The notes under the pieces were generated by a model. It was not told where the DNA came from. It ran no database searches and worked only from the letters and a program-made list of their open reading frames with translations. DNA of 64,000 nt. Source: an uncultured Candidatus Saccharibacteria bacterium. GTDB taxonomy: Bacteria; Patescibacteriota; Saccharimonadia; Saccharimonadales; Saccharimonadaceae. Below are positions 1-8,246 of the stretch, in pieces. A program made the position numbers and the translations under genes. The first letter of the stretch is position 1. Each line of letters starts with the position of its first letter. The stretch spans positions 12,672-76,671 of the forward strand of contig CAMUOM010000003.1 of NCBI GenBank assembly GCA_947090635.1, read 5' to 3'.

Positions 1-2
1 AT

Positions 3-869
3 AGCGCCGTAAAGACTGCTAGTGCGACTCACACTAATAGTGTTTCAAATGTAGCGCACAACAATAGTGTTACTGATGTTGCACCAAATAGAGTGGCTAA
101 GGTAAATACTGGTCGGTCGTTATCTGGTATGCAACGTGTACCTTATCCACGACCAATTCAAAAGGCAGTAGTGCCTGAACAATCGGTTGGTCATATGGTT
201 AGCGCTCATCAGCTAGAGGGTGCACATAGTGCGGAAGATGCTGTAGATAAAGTATCAGATAGGCTTACGGCGGCGCTAATTCATGCGGATGAGCTGCGCA
301 ATAGTCAACCACGCAATGTTGAAACAGAGCATCGTGATAAGGATACCGCTCCATTACTTAAGGTTGCGCAACGTGAAGCTGAGCATACTAAAGAACAAGT
401 AGCGAAGCGCGGACGCCGTAAATTTAAGTTGTCAGCTGTTGCCGCTGCGGTAACTGCAGTAGCATTATTGCTCGGATACGGTGGCTATCTAGCTTATCCT
501 AATGTTCAACTGCGCATTGCCGCGTCTAAGGCTGGGCTTGATGCTAAAGATTTTTATGCTCCTAGCGGCTATAAAGTTAGCGGCTCAGTGGCAATGGGAG
601 AAGGTAAGTTAGCAGTTAATTATCGTGGTGAGAACAATGCATCTTATCGTATTAATCAAGAGCGCAGCAATGCTACCGATGCTGACGTTAAAAATGAAGC
701 TACTATTAAGGGCAAAGATAGCTTTGATAGCTTAAAGGCTGGAGATGTTAACGTTTATCGCTATAACGACAAGGCTTCTTGGGTAAAGAATGGCGTACGT
801 TACACTTTGGATACAAACGATTTTCTAACCAGCGACCAAATTGTTAAAATTGCCAATAGCGTTAAGTAA
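3..869 (+). CDS. Unknown single-pass membrane protein, 5' end outside window
   Basis: The reading frame is open to the left edge, so the start lies outside the window; 288 residues are visible. A GTG at 93 is internal to an uninterrupted frame and is not taken as the start. The visible N-terminal part is polar and low complexity (Ser, Asn, Val, Ala rich). It is followed by a basic stretch (KRGRRK) and one hydrophobic segment encoded at about 432-497. About 110 residues follow, presumably outside the cell, without cysteines. This suggests an inside-out tail-anchored or bitopic protein. I do not recognise the family. A 13-bp perfect hairpin follows the stop. Confidence 0.7.
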   Translation, partial: SAVKTASATHTNSVSNVAHNNSVTDVAPNRVAKVNTGRSLSGMQRVPYPRPIQKAVVPEQSVGHMVSAHQLEGAHSAEDAVDKVSDRLTAALIHADELRNSQPRNVETEHRDKDTAPLLKVAQREAEHTKEQVAKRGRRKFKLSAVAAAVTAVALLLGYGGYLAYPNVQLRIAASKAGLDAKDFYAPSGYKVSGSVAMGEGKLAVNYRGENNASYRINQERSNATDADVKNEATIKGKDSFDSLKAGDVNVYRYNDKASWVKNGVRYTLDTNDFLTSDQIVKIANSVK

Positions 870-888
870 ATTGCTGTTCGGTTGATTG

Positions 889-922
889 TTTAAGCCAGCC
901 TAGTAATAGGTTGGCTTAAATT
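889..922 (+). terminator. Hairpin after the first gene
   Basis: A 13-bp inverted repeat (889-901 with 908-920) with a 6-base loop lies between the stop at 869 and the promoter of the gene at 948. The trailing U-tract is poor, so it is a hairpin with terminator-like placement rather than a textbook intrinsic terminator. Confidence 0.55.
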
Positions 923-947
923 GACTTATCATTGTATAATATAGGGT

Positions 948-2504
948 ATGAAGCAGCCAAATAATTTGGCTTTGGCATTTGCGCATGAATTAGCGCAAAT
1001 TAACCAAGCAATTTCTGATAAGCCGAAGTCTGAAGATGATGATAAGTTGCATGTGCAAGAGACTGGGGCGATTTTTAGTGAGATATACGAAAATATTCGC
1101 AACGCTAGTCAGAATGCCCAAGAAAACTTACTTTTAATGCACGCTATCGCGCGATTTATTTCGCGTTATTTCAATGGTATGAAGCGTCAGAGCAAGCGTA
1201 GTGGTGAAGATTTGGTAATTGAATTGACATTGGCGGGCTATTTGCCAAACGACAGCGTTAGTTTGTCGACTATCGATCAGTTTACTGAGATGATAAAATC
1301 TGCCGTTGCGGTGAAGCGTAGCATTGGCTCTAAGGTGAATGGTCATGTTGATGCTTGGATTGTGGAACCATTGGCTGCTAACATTGAAGCTATTTTACGC
1401 GACCACCGCTCTGAACAGGCGTTGGCAAATGCGGCATATAATTATTTTTTGTCGGCGATTGATATTGAAAAAATAACCGATGGGAATCAGCATCCAGACA
1501 ATTATGAGGCTACATTGTATGTTGCGGTACATAAGGTGCTACTTAAATCGGCTGATGCGGCTATCCGGTATAATCTTGGTGTTCGTTATGGTATTACACC
1601 TACGTCGGTAAATGGGTTTATTAATTTCAATGAACAGTTAGACCAGATTTTCGAATCTGAATTATATAAAAAATTATTGCGTTTAATTGACCGCAATGGT
1701 GCAACATGGCGGATTATTGGTCATTGCGTCGAAAAGGACGACCATTTCGAGTTAAAGCTTACTTCAGACAAAGCTTTATTGGGTGCAGTCAATACGGCTA
1801 CGCTAAATACCTATGTTGATGTTAATAACAACATTAACCGTGGTGTAATCCGGAGCATCATTTTTCTAATTATTACTAAATTTATTATTGGGATTGCTAT
1901 GGAGGTGCCATATGACATGGCGGTGCATAACCAGGTGATTTGGTTGGCTTTGGGGGTTAATTTGCTGCTGCCGCCGCTATACATGGCATTCTTGCGGGCG
2001 ACGTTAATTATGCCTGATGCGCGTAACACTAAGGCGCTAGCGAAGAACATTGAGCGGATTTTCTTTACGCCAATTCCAAAGCGGCCATTTTTGTCGCTGC
2101 GGCAGCGACATTTTTCGAAAATATTTAATTTTATCTATTATCTAGTAGTGATTGGTGTGTTCGCTGGTGTGTCGTGGCTTTTGATCACCTACGCAGCGTT
2201 CGAATGGATTCACTTGGCTATCTTCTTCATCTTTATCAGTACGGCTAGCTTCTTAGGCTTTCGGATTAGCCGTAATATTCGCGAGATTGAGATTGGAGAT
2301 GAGGCTACTACAACGATGACAATCGTGCGTGATATTGTTTATATGCCATTCGTTAATGTTGGCCGCCACCTTAGTGAAACTTATGCAAAAATCAATTTAG
2401 TGTCGCGCTTCCTTGATATGTTTGTGGAGATGCCAATGAAGCTAATTATCGCTTTCTTCCGACGCTGGGGTAGCTTTATGAACGCTAAAAAAGACGATTT
2501 ATAA
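948..2504 (+). CDS. Unknown multi-pass membrane protein
   Basis: The protein has 518 residues. The first ~290 are soluble and mixed alpha/charged. They are followed by four hydrophobic segments, at about residues 300-320, 329-349, 392-418 and 420-440, and a ~75-residue C-terminal tail. I recognise no motif or family. A TATAAT at 935-940 is separated from the ATG by only 7 bases and there is no Shine-Dalgarno sequence, so the mRNA is predicted to be leaderless. It appears to be a single-gene unit between the hairpin at 889-922 and the paired hairpins at 2547-2712. Confidence 0.75.
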   Translation: MKQPNNLALAFAHELAQINQAISDKPKSEDDDKLHVQETGAIFSEIYENIRNASQNAQENLLLMHAIARFISRYFNGMKRQSKRSGEDLVIELTLAGYLPNDSVSLSTIDQFTEMIKSAVAVKRSIGSKVNGHVDAWIVEPLAANIEAILRDHRSEQALANAAYNYFLSAIDIEKITDGNQHPDNYEATLYVAVHKVLLKSADAAIRYNLGVRYGITPTSVNGFINFNEQLDQIFESELYKKLLRLIDRNGATWRIIGHCVEKDDHFELKLTSDKALLGAVNTATLNTYVDVNNNINRGVIRSIIFLIITKFIIGIAMEVPYDMAVHNQVIWLALGVNLLLPPLYMAFLRATLIMPDARNTKALAKNIERIFFTPIPKRPFLSLRQRHFSKIFNFIYYLVVIGVFAGVSWLLITYAAFEWIHLAIFFIFISTASFLGFRISRNIREIEIGDEATTTMTIVRDIVYMPFVNVGRHLSETYAKINLVSRFLDMFVEMPMKLIIAFFRRWGSFMNAKKDDL

Positions 2505-2546
2505 AATCAAAACACAATAGAGGTTTTAGTAGCTGCTAGTACTACT

Positions 2547-2600
2547 AAAAAACGATTCATCCACTGCAGAATATGCATTCCACAACCATGAATCGTTTTA
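2547..2600 (+). ncRNA. Hairpin element A of a tandem pair
   Basis: Bases 2549-2560 pair perfectly with 2588-2599 (12 bp) around a 27-base loop that begins CCACTGCA and ends ACC. A closely related copy follows at 2658-2709. The stem contains the ACGATTCAT/ATGAATCGT core shared by both copies. It could be a small structured RNA, a paired terminator or a mobile hairpin; the sequence does not decide. Confidence 0.5.
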
Positions 2601-2654
2601 TGTTTCTATTATATTAGATAACAATAAAAAGTCAATAAAGTTTTGTCTGGTACC

Positions 2655-2712
2655 AAAAAGACGATTCATCCACCGCAAACTATAGGTGCTCGCGACCATG
2701 AATCGTCTTATG
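2655..2712 (+). ncRNA. Hairpin element B of a tandem pair
   Basis: Bases 2658-2669 pair with 2698-2709 (12 bp) around a 28-base loop that begins CCACCGCA and ends ACC. Compared with copy A, one stem pair changes from A-T to G-C on both sides, so pairing is preserved by a compensatory change. Loop interiors differ while loop edges are conserved. Both copies continue into a similar TTATG plus T-rich tail. Confidence 0.5.
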
Positions 2713-2789
2713 CCTTTATTCTATCAAACTTCGACAGAGAAATCAATTACTGATAATTTACTCAAAGTTAAAAAGATATATTAGACAGC

Positions 2790-2819
2790 CTTACATTATG
2801 TAAGCATATGGGGTATATT
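2790..2819 (+). promoter_or_regulatory. Promoter with palindromic operator-like site
   Basis: TTACAT (2791-2796), a 17-base spacer and TATATT (2814-2819) form a plausible promoter for the gene at 2857. The -35 box lies inside a 15-base palindrome, CTTACAT-T-ATGTAAG, at 2790-2804, which would suit a dimeric DNA-binding regulator. The operator role is inference. Confidence 0.45.
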
Positions 2820-2856
2820 AATACTAAGAAATATTCACAAATGAAAGGAAAAAACG

Positions 2857-3183
2857 GTGCCATTAGATAGTGTTAGACGAGGTCGCAATCTATACATATT
2901 TTATAAGAATAATAAAGGCGACCAGATATACTGGGTAAGTCACGAAGCAGTGAATCCAATCACAAACAAGCTTAGCGTTATAGAAGGCGAGCTCTTAATT
3001 TCCTTTGACCATCGCAATATACTTAGCCTGTGGAGTGATTACCCATGGAAGTTTACCCCAGAACAAAAGGCTCTGTTCGATAAAGAAAACCCATACTGGG
3101 CGGACTTCTTTGAGCGCCGCAACGGCACGGATCCACCAACAGTAGACAAGAATGGTGTTGGCACGATACACTTTAACGACTAG
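2857..3183 (+). CDS. Small unknown protein
   Basis: This is a 108-residue soluble protein with many aromatic residues (several Trp, Tyr, Phe). It has no signal peptide or membrane segment. The GTG start is chosen because an AAAGGA ribosome-binding site lies just upstream, and an ATG overlapping that site is out of frame. The gene has its own promoter with a palindrome over the -35 box. I do not recognise the family. It stands alone between the tandem hairpins and der. Confidence 0.6.
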   Translation: MPLDSVRRGRNLYIFYKNNKGDQIYWVSHEAVNPITNKLSVIEGELLISFDHRNILSLWSDYPWKFTPEQKALFDKENPYWADFFERRNGTDPPTVDKNGVGTIHFND

Positions 3184-3227
3184 TTTATAGCTGGATAAGT
3201 AATGTAGTTTATGGTATAATGTGATAT

Positions 3228-4652
3228 ATGTCAAACCGCAAACTACCTCTCGTCGCTATCGTCGGCCGCACTAATGCCGGCAAGTCTTCGCTATTTAACC
3301 GCTTGGTTGGGTCGATGGATGCTATCGTGGCGCGTGAAGCGGGTACGACGCGCGACTCGGTTTATCGGCGGGTAGAACACAAAGAGGGCGCGTTTATTTT
3401 AATTGATACGGCTGGTCTGAAGGATGACCCAGCGGATGAATTTGAGGCGACAATTCAAGACCAAGTGAACGATGCTATTCAGTCGGCGGACGCGATTTTA
3501 TTCGTCAAAGACTGCACTGAGCCGGCCACTCAAGACGACCGCGCGCTTGCTAAGAATATTTTGCGCTCGGGTAAGCCGGTAATTTTGGCGCTTAATAAGA
3601 CTGATATTAAGGGGCACTATGGCGTGGAGGAATATTTGCGCCTTGGCATTAAGGCGGAGGATATTATTCTAACCAGCGCTGAGCACAATCGTGGTATTGA
3701 GCAGCTATTACATGCTATTATGCAGAACATTCCACACGTACATGCGCGTGAAGCCGACGAGGTGATCAAGGTTGCCTTAATTGGCCGTCCAAATGCTGGT
3801 AAATCACATTTATTCAATACGCTGGTCGGTAAGCAGCAAGCTGTGGTAGCAAATGTGGCTGGTACGACGCGCGACATTAATCGCACTAGCGTGCGTTATC
3901 ACGGTAAGACGATTGAACTACTAGATACGGCCGGTGTGCGTCGTAACGGTAAAATTGAGCAGGGTATTGAGAAATTTAGCGTGTTACGAACAGTGAGCGC
4001 AATTGAAGAATCGGATATTTGCTTACTATTGATGGATGTCAATGAGCTTAATACTGCGTTGGACGCCAAGTTGGCTGGGCAAATTATTGATGCTGGCAAG
4101 GGCTTGATAATAGTTGTGAGTAAATGGGACTCAGTGATGGGTAAGGACGCCTATACGAGGGACGCTTTGGCGCCAAGTATTGCACACACCTTTGATTTTG
4201 CTCCATGGGCGCCACTCATCTTTACTTCGTCCGTTACAGGGCAGAATGTTACCAAGTTGTTTGATTTGATTACTGATATCGCCGCTACCCGTCGTCAGAC
4301 CATTTCAACTAGCAAGCTTAATGATTGCTTAAAGAAATGTATTTTACACCATCAACCGGCTGGGTTGAAGAATACACATCCAAAGTTGCGTTATGTAGTG
4401 CAAACGGATGTGACGCCACCGTGGTTTGTGATTTATGGTAGTAATTTAAAGTATCTTCATTGGTCATACAAGCGATATCTGGAGGCGCAGTGGCGCGAAA
4501 GCTTTGGCGGCTTCGAGGGTACGGCGATTAAATTTAGTTTTCGCGACGAGAAGCAGATTCAGGCGAATCGCGAGAAGGAGCGCAAGCAGGCAGAGCGAGC
4601 GGCTCGTCGTGCGGCGCGACCAGCTAAGCCGGACAGCTCTAAATCTGAGTAA
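3228..4652 (+). CDS. der: GTPase Der (EngA), ribosome assembly
   Basis: Der is a double-GTPase needed for 50S subunit maturation. The 474-residue protein has two tandem G domains and a C-terminal KH-like domain. The P-loops are GRTNAGKS (residues 13-20) and, in the second domain, GRPNAGKS. Both G3 motifs read DTAG, and the first G4 is NKTD. The second G4 reads SKWD where NKWD is usual, and the P-loops have Ala where Val is common. A highly basic ~35-residue tail is added at the C-terminus. TATAAT (3215-3220) sits 7 bases before the ATG with no ribosome-binding site, so a leaderless mRNA is predicted. An intrinsic terminator follows. Confidence 0.96.
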   Translation: MSNRKLPLVAIVGRTNAGKSSLFNRLVGSMDAIVAREAGTTRDSVYRRVEHKEGAFILIDTAGLKDDPADEFEATIQDQVNDAIQSADAILFVKDCTEPATQDDRALAKNILRSGKPVILALNKTDIKGHYGVEEYLRLGIKAEDIILTSAEHNRGIEQLLHAIMQNIPHVHAREADEVIKVALIGRPNAGKSHLFNTLVGKQQAVVANVAGTTRDINRTSVRYHGKTIELLDTAGVRRNGKIEQGIEKFSVLRTVSAIEESDICLLLMDVNELNTALDAKLAGQIIDAGKGLIIVVSKWDSVMGKDAYTRDALAPSIAHTFDFAPWAPLIFTSSVTGQNVTKLFDLITDIAATRRQTISTSKLNDCLKKCILHHQPAGLKNTHPKLRYVVQTDVTPPWFVIYGSNLKYLHWSYKRYLEAQWRESFGGFEGTAIKFSFRDEKQIQANREKERKQAERAARRAARPAKPDSSKSE

Positions 4653-4658
4653 TAAAAT

Positions 4659-4684
4659 ACACCCCCAAATTATTGGGGGTGTTT
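4659..4684 (+). terminator. Intrinsic terminator after der
   Basis: A 10-bp stem (ACACCCCCAA with TTGGGGGTGT) and a 4-base loop are followed by TTT. It sits between der and the convergent gene at 4697, so it may serve both strands. Confidence 0.85.
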
Positions 4685-4696
4685 GCTAGGAGTTAT

Positions 4697-4984
4697 TTAT
4701 TCATCGCAGGCTTGCCAAATCATTACGCTGGTATCGTAATAGAGAAAGCTATTTCCGTCGATGTAATGCGCTAGGCGAACTAATTCGCTTTCGGCGATGG
4801 CTCTGCCATCCTTCTCATTACAATATTTTATATAATGAATGACCGCGTCGCGGAACTCTGCGATATCTTCGTCGCTATCATGATGTTTGGCTAGTTTCTT
4901 TTCGGCTTCGCGTAGTGAGTCGTGCAACTGGTCATTATAGATAAGCGAAGCGAAGAAACGCTTCATACGTTTAAAAACGTTCAT
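4697..4984 (-). CDS. Small unknown charged protein
   Basis: This 95-residue soluble, largely helical and charged protein starts with a basic amphipathic stretch (MNVFKRMKRFFASL). The ATG is preceded on its own strand by a strong GGAGGA ribosome-binding site. It converges with der across the shared terminator. I recognise no family and no catalytic motif. Confidence 0.6.
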   Translation of the reverse strand: MNVFKRMKRFFASLIYNDQLHDSLREAEKKLAKHHDSDEDIAEFRDAVIHYIKYCNEKDGRAIAESELVRLAHYIDGNSFLYYDTSVMIWQACDE

Positions 4985-5182
4985 AATAATCCTCCGGAAG
5001 GTGCTGATTTTGTTAATCCAATTATATTATAAGCTATTATGCTAATTTTGTCAAGATGGTTGCGGTTATTTTGACAATTTGGCAAAACTTAGGCATGAGA
5101 TTTGCGGGAATTGGCGTTGTATTACTAAAAAATACAACACTTTCAATGGGGTTCTCTGTTAATTGTGTGGATAATTTTAAGG

Positions 5183-5211
5183 TTGACGGCGGGTAATTTC
5201 TGCGATATAAT
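5183..5211 (+). promoter_or_regulatory. Sigma-70-type promoter
   Basis: TTGACG (5183-5188), 17 bases, then TATAAT (5206-5211). The expected transcription start near 5218 excludes the ATG at 5217 and supports the ATG at 5247 for the downstream gene. Confidence 0.8.
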
Positions 5212-5246
5212 AACCGATGAGGATTAAGAAAAAGAAAGAGAGAACT

Positions 5247-5774
5247 ATGAGCGAGAATAAGTTCGATGAAGCAACCTTGCCAGATAAGCAAGTCAAGCGG
5301 TTACGCAGTTTACTAATTGAGGCCGAAAAGAATTTGGCTGCGGCCAAAGAGCTACTTTATTCAATTGTCGGTGATGACGATATGCCAGCACGTACGGCGT
5401 CGGATGTAACCGGTAAGGTAATCGAAGGCGTTTTTGACGGCCAGACAATGCATGATAACGAGGGTAAGTCTTATCCAGTGCCAGCCAACTATGCTTCAAA
5501 GTCAAAGTTGGTTGAGGGTGACATTCTAAAGCTAACGATTGCAAACGACGGTTCGTTTATTTACAAGCAAATTGGGCCAGTGCCGCGTCGCCAATTGGTT
5601 GGCACGCTAGTACAGCATGATGGTGCATATTATGTAGAGGCTGGTTCACGCGAGTATCGTGTGCTACTAGCATCCGTGACGTTTTTCCGTGGCCACATTG
5701 GCGACCAAGTATCAGTAATTGTACCAGATGATAATCCTAATGCCGAGTGGGCAGCAGTGGAGGCGATTTTATAA
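5247..5774 (+). CDS. Unknown protein, coiled coil plus beta-rich domains
   Basis: The ATG at 5247 is preferred over that at 5217 because the latter lies at the predicted transcription start and the former follows an AAAGAGAG-like site. The product is 175 residues: a short predicted coiled coil (about residues 12-38), then two beta-rich segments with alternating Gly and Val that resemble OB-like or SH3-like barrels. There is no signal peptide. The stop overlaps the next ATG (TAATG), so it is probably translationally coupled to the DsbA-like gene. The function is unknown. Confidence 0.65.
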   Translation: MSENKFDEATLPDKQVKRLRSLLIEAEKNLAAAKELLYSIVGDDDMPARTASDVTGKVIEGVFDGQTMHDNEGKSYPVPANYASKSKLVEGDILKLTIANDGSFIYKQIGPVPRRQLVGTLVQHDGAYYVEAGSREYRVLLASVTFFRGHIGDQVSVIVPDDNPNAEWAAVEAIL

Positions 5775-6613
5775 TGTTTAAGTATCAACCAGAATCAAAA
5801 GAAGCTAAATTAGTTGCTACGAATCGTTCTAAGGCGTTGACGTCTGTATTGATGATTGGCGGCTTGTTGATTGTTGCAATTATTTTTATAGTTTCAATAG
5901 CTATTTATAATTCAGCATCTAATGGCGGCAGTAAAACTAATGCTTCACGTAATGAGAATTCAGTCGCCAAGGCTGAACCAGCCAAGGATAAACAAGATAA
6001 CGGAGCAGACGAAGATAGCAAAAAGAGTGCCATTCCAAAAGAGGCACTAACGCCAGTGACGGACCTCACCTCAAGTACTCATCTAATAGATCACTTTGAT
6101 GGTAAACTTGGTTCTAAAGTTACTGTAATTGAGTATGCCGACTTTACGTGTCCATATTGCCAGAAGATTCATGCCACAATGAAGAAGATTAATGAGGATT
6201 ATCGCGATAAAGTACTGTTCGTCTATCGTTCTTACAACGTAGGTCATACCTACTCTACAATTACGGCACGTGCGGCAGAGGCGGCCTACATTGTTGGTGA
6301 CCAGGCTGGCTACTTTAAGATGGCAGATGTGCTATATAGCAATCGTGATTGGATGACGACAGATTATATTGAGGCACCTGCTCTTGATGCTAAGATAATT
6401 GATATGGCTAAGCAGGCCGGCCTTGACGGCAATAAACTACTATCAGTATTTAAGGCACACAAGGACAATACGATTGATAGTAAACTAGCGCGTGACCGTG
6501 AATTTGGCGAAAAATCTAATGTGAATGGTACACCGACAGTTTTGGTTAACGGTATTCAGGCAAAACCAACTGACAGCGATATTCGCAGTAAAATTGATGC
6601 TGCATTAAAGTAA
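5774..6613 (+). CDS. Membrane-anchored DsbA-like thiol oxidoreductase
   Basis: The protein has 279 residues: a short cytoplasmic N-terminus, one transmembrane anchor (about 25-46), a polar linker rich in Lys, Asp and Ala, and an extracytoplasmic thioredoxin-fold domain of the DsbA/DSBA-like class. The active site CPYC is at residues 126-129 and the cis-proline loop reads GTPT near residue 255. Such proteins form or shuffle disulfides in exported proteins. The cysteine-rich secreted proteins encoded at 36-45 kb are plausible clients, though that link is inference. The start overlaps the preceding stop. Confidence 0.88.
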   Translation: MFKYQPESKEAKLVATNRSKALTSVLMIGGLLIVAIIFIVSIAIYNSASNGGSKTNASRNENSVAKAEPAKDKQDNGADEDSKKSAIPKEALTPVTDLTSSTHLIDHFDGKLGSKVTVIEYADFTCPYCQKIHATMKKINEDYRDKVLFVYRSYNVGHTYSTITARAAEAAYIVGDQAGYFKMADVLYSNRDWMTTDYIEAPALDAKIIDMAKQAGLDGNKLLSVFKAHKDNTIDSKLARDREFGEKSNVNGTPTVLVNGIQAKPTDSDIRSKIDAALK

Positions 6614-6614
6614 A

Positions 6615-7082
6615 ATGGATTCATATTACACAGACGGTAGTACGGCGCCATGTAACCCTGGCCCCGGTGGGTTTGCGGTTATTAAAAATGGTCAACCTTA
6701 TCTAGTAGGCAGCGAGCCAGCAGACAGTGCTGTGTCAAATCGGCAGACTACCAATATTCGTATGGAGGGGTTTGCGCTAATGACAGCTCTAATTGATGCT
6801 GGTGGTCGACCATGCCGTATTACTACTGATAGTCAGTTTTGGCTAAATGTTTTGACAAAATGGGCTAGTGGCTGGCAGGCGAAGGGCTGGCCCGACAAAA
6901 TTAAGAATCGCGATATTGTAATTAAACTCTACGAGTTATATCAAGCCTCGCAGGCTGATTTACAGTGGACAAGGGCGCACGTTGGCACAACCTACAATGA
7001 GATGGCGGATACATGGGCTAATTTAGCGCGCAAAGCTGGTGTGGTTGGCACGGTGACGGCAGATTCAATTGAGCGCAACTAG
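6615..7082 (+). CDS. rnhA: Ribonuclease HI-like protein
   Basis: RNase HI cleaves the RNA strand of RNA-DNA hybrids. The 155-residue protein matches the family length. The four carboxylates are placed as expected: D7 (in TDGS), E51, D72 (in TTDS) and D132, with the catalytic-loop histidine H122. It starts two bases after the DsbA-like gene and is probably in the same operon as 5247 and 5774. Confidence 0.9.
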   Translation: MDSYYTDGSTAPCNPGPGGFAVIKNGQPYLVGSEPADSAVSNRQTTNIRMEGFALMTALIDAGGRPCRITTDSQFWLNVLTKWASGWQAKGWPDKIKNRDIVIKLYELYQASQADLQWTRAHVGTTYNEMADTWANLARKAGVVGTVTADSIERN

Positions 7083-7104
7083 CCATATCTGCTATAATGC
7101 AGGT

Positions 7105-8244
7105 ATGAATAATGAACAAGTAGAGGGTAACCCGGAGGTGAATGATGTCAATCCGGAATATGACGCTGATCTAGAGGCTGCGCGTAACCAAGATGAGGTG
7201 ACAGTGGATACTACGCCACAGGTTGAGCACCATGCGCCTGAGCGGCCAGAGGAACTAAATCGCACTAATAGTTTCGATATTTTTGCGTGGGGTAATAATT
7301 TATCGCGCATTAAGAATGACCTTAAGATTGAGCTGTTTTTAGTCAATAAGCACTATACGGTTTATCAACTGCCAATCGCAAGCGAGCTATTACCGCAGGT
7401 GGCGCCGGTATTTTTGCTGGGTGTACTGAATGACATTGAAAAGGGCGCTGGCCTAGGGTTGGAGGTGCGAGCCTACGAGAAGTCAGAACAAGAACCTGGC
7501 GTACTGCTGTACTCCACACGCAAGCAAGTGTCGAATGCAAACCACGTGCTAAATATTATCGAGCATGAACGTGAAACGATTGAGGCGTTTGATGAGTATA
7601 ACCATGAATTTAAGACCATCAAGATGGTGGTGGCGCGGTTTACGCACAAGGATATCGAGCCATTTTATGTAGTGAAGCAGTTGGCTGGCGCAAGTAGTCT
7701 CAATGAGCGCACCGCTTGGCAGATTGACGATAATGGCAAGCTTGATACATTTAAGGCAACTACAGCCTTTAAGGTGCCGACAGACAATCAAGTGCTGATT
7801 TGCGGTAACGCGGCAGCGGAGGGTGATGATATTAACCAGCGCATCTTTGCTTTTGCGCCGAAAAAATTTGAGGCAATGTTTGGCTACAACTTCAAGAAGC
7901 AGTCAATTGCCGATAAAAAAGTAGAGCAGATTTTGTCACATTATGACCTCAATTTTCCAGATGGACAAGATCTGAACACAATGATTGCTGGTAAAACTAA
8001 GCTGATTAATAAGCTACAGAAGCTAGATATTGGCACTAAGACGCAAGAGGAATTGGTGCAATACGCTGAAGATATGGCGCTCAACCTGATGACTACTGAT
8101 AGCGGTGCGATTATCATTATGGACAATAAAGACCTTGACACTTTCGTGAGTCTATTGAACGACGACTTTATGACCTCAGAGTTAACTGGTTTTAAGTACG
8201 AAGTTAAAGGTAAGAAGTTGCTTGAAGGCGGCGACGGAGAATAA
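7105..8244 (+). CDS. Unknown acidic protein upstream of yvcK
   Basis: The ATG at 7105 is chosen because TATAAT (7093-7098) ends 6 bases before it, predicting a leaderless transcript. Upstream in-frame starts would lie inside rnhA. The product is 379 residues, acidic at the N-terminus (Glu, Asp, Asn, Pro), then a soluble mixed alpha/beta body without membrane segments. The last codons overlap the ribosome-binding region of yvcK, two bases away, so the genes are probably co-expressed. I recognise no family. Confidence 0.7.
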   Translation: MNNEQVEGNPEVNDVNPEYDADLEAARNQDEVTVDTTPQVEHHAPERPEELNRTNSFDIFAWGNNLSRIKNDLKIELFLVNKHYTVYQLPIASELLPQVAPVFLLGVLNDIEKGAGLGLEVRAYEKSEQEPGVLLYSTRKQVSNANHVLNIIEHERETIEAFDEYNHEFKTIKMVVARFTHKDIEPFYVVKQLAGASSLNERTAWQIDDNGKLDTFKATTAFKVPTDNQVLICGNAAAEGDDINQRIFAFAPKKFEAMFGYNFKKQSIADKKVEQILSHYDLNFPDGQDLNTMIAGKTKLINKLQKLDIGTKTQEELVQYAEDMALNLMTTDSGAIIIMDNKDLDTFVSLLNDDFMTSELTGFKYEVKGKKLLEGGDGE

Positions 8245-8246
8245 CG

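Noticed and set aside
2547..2712. CRISPR-like repeat pair
   Set aside because: There are only two copies, each internally symmetric and with diverged loop centres. No spacer regularity or cas genes are visible.
4504..4689. Basic protein encoded in another frame at the end of der
   Set aside because: It lies inside the Arg/Lys-rich tail of der and its codon pattern follows der; it has no ribosome-binding site.
5217..5246. Upstream ATG at 5217 as start of the coiled-coil protein
   Set aside because: It lies at the predicted transcription start of a strong promoter, while the ATG at 5247 has a ribosome-binding site.
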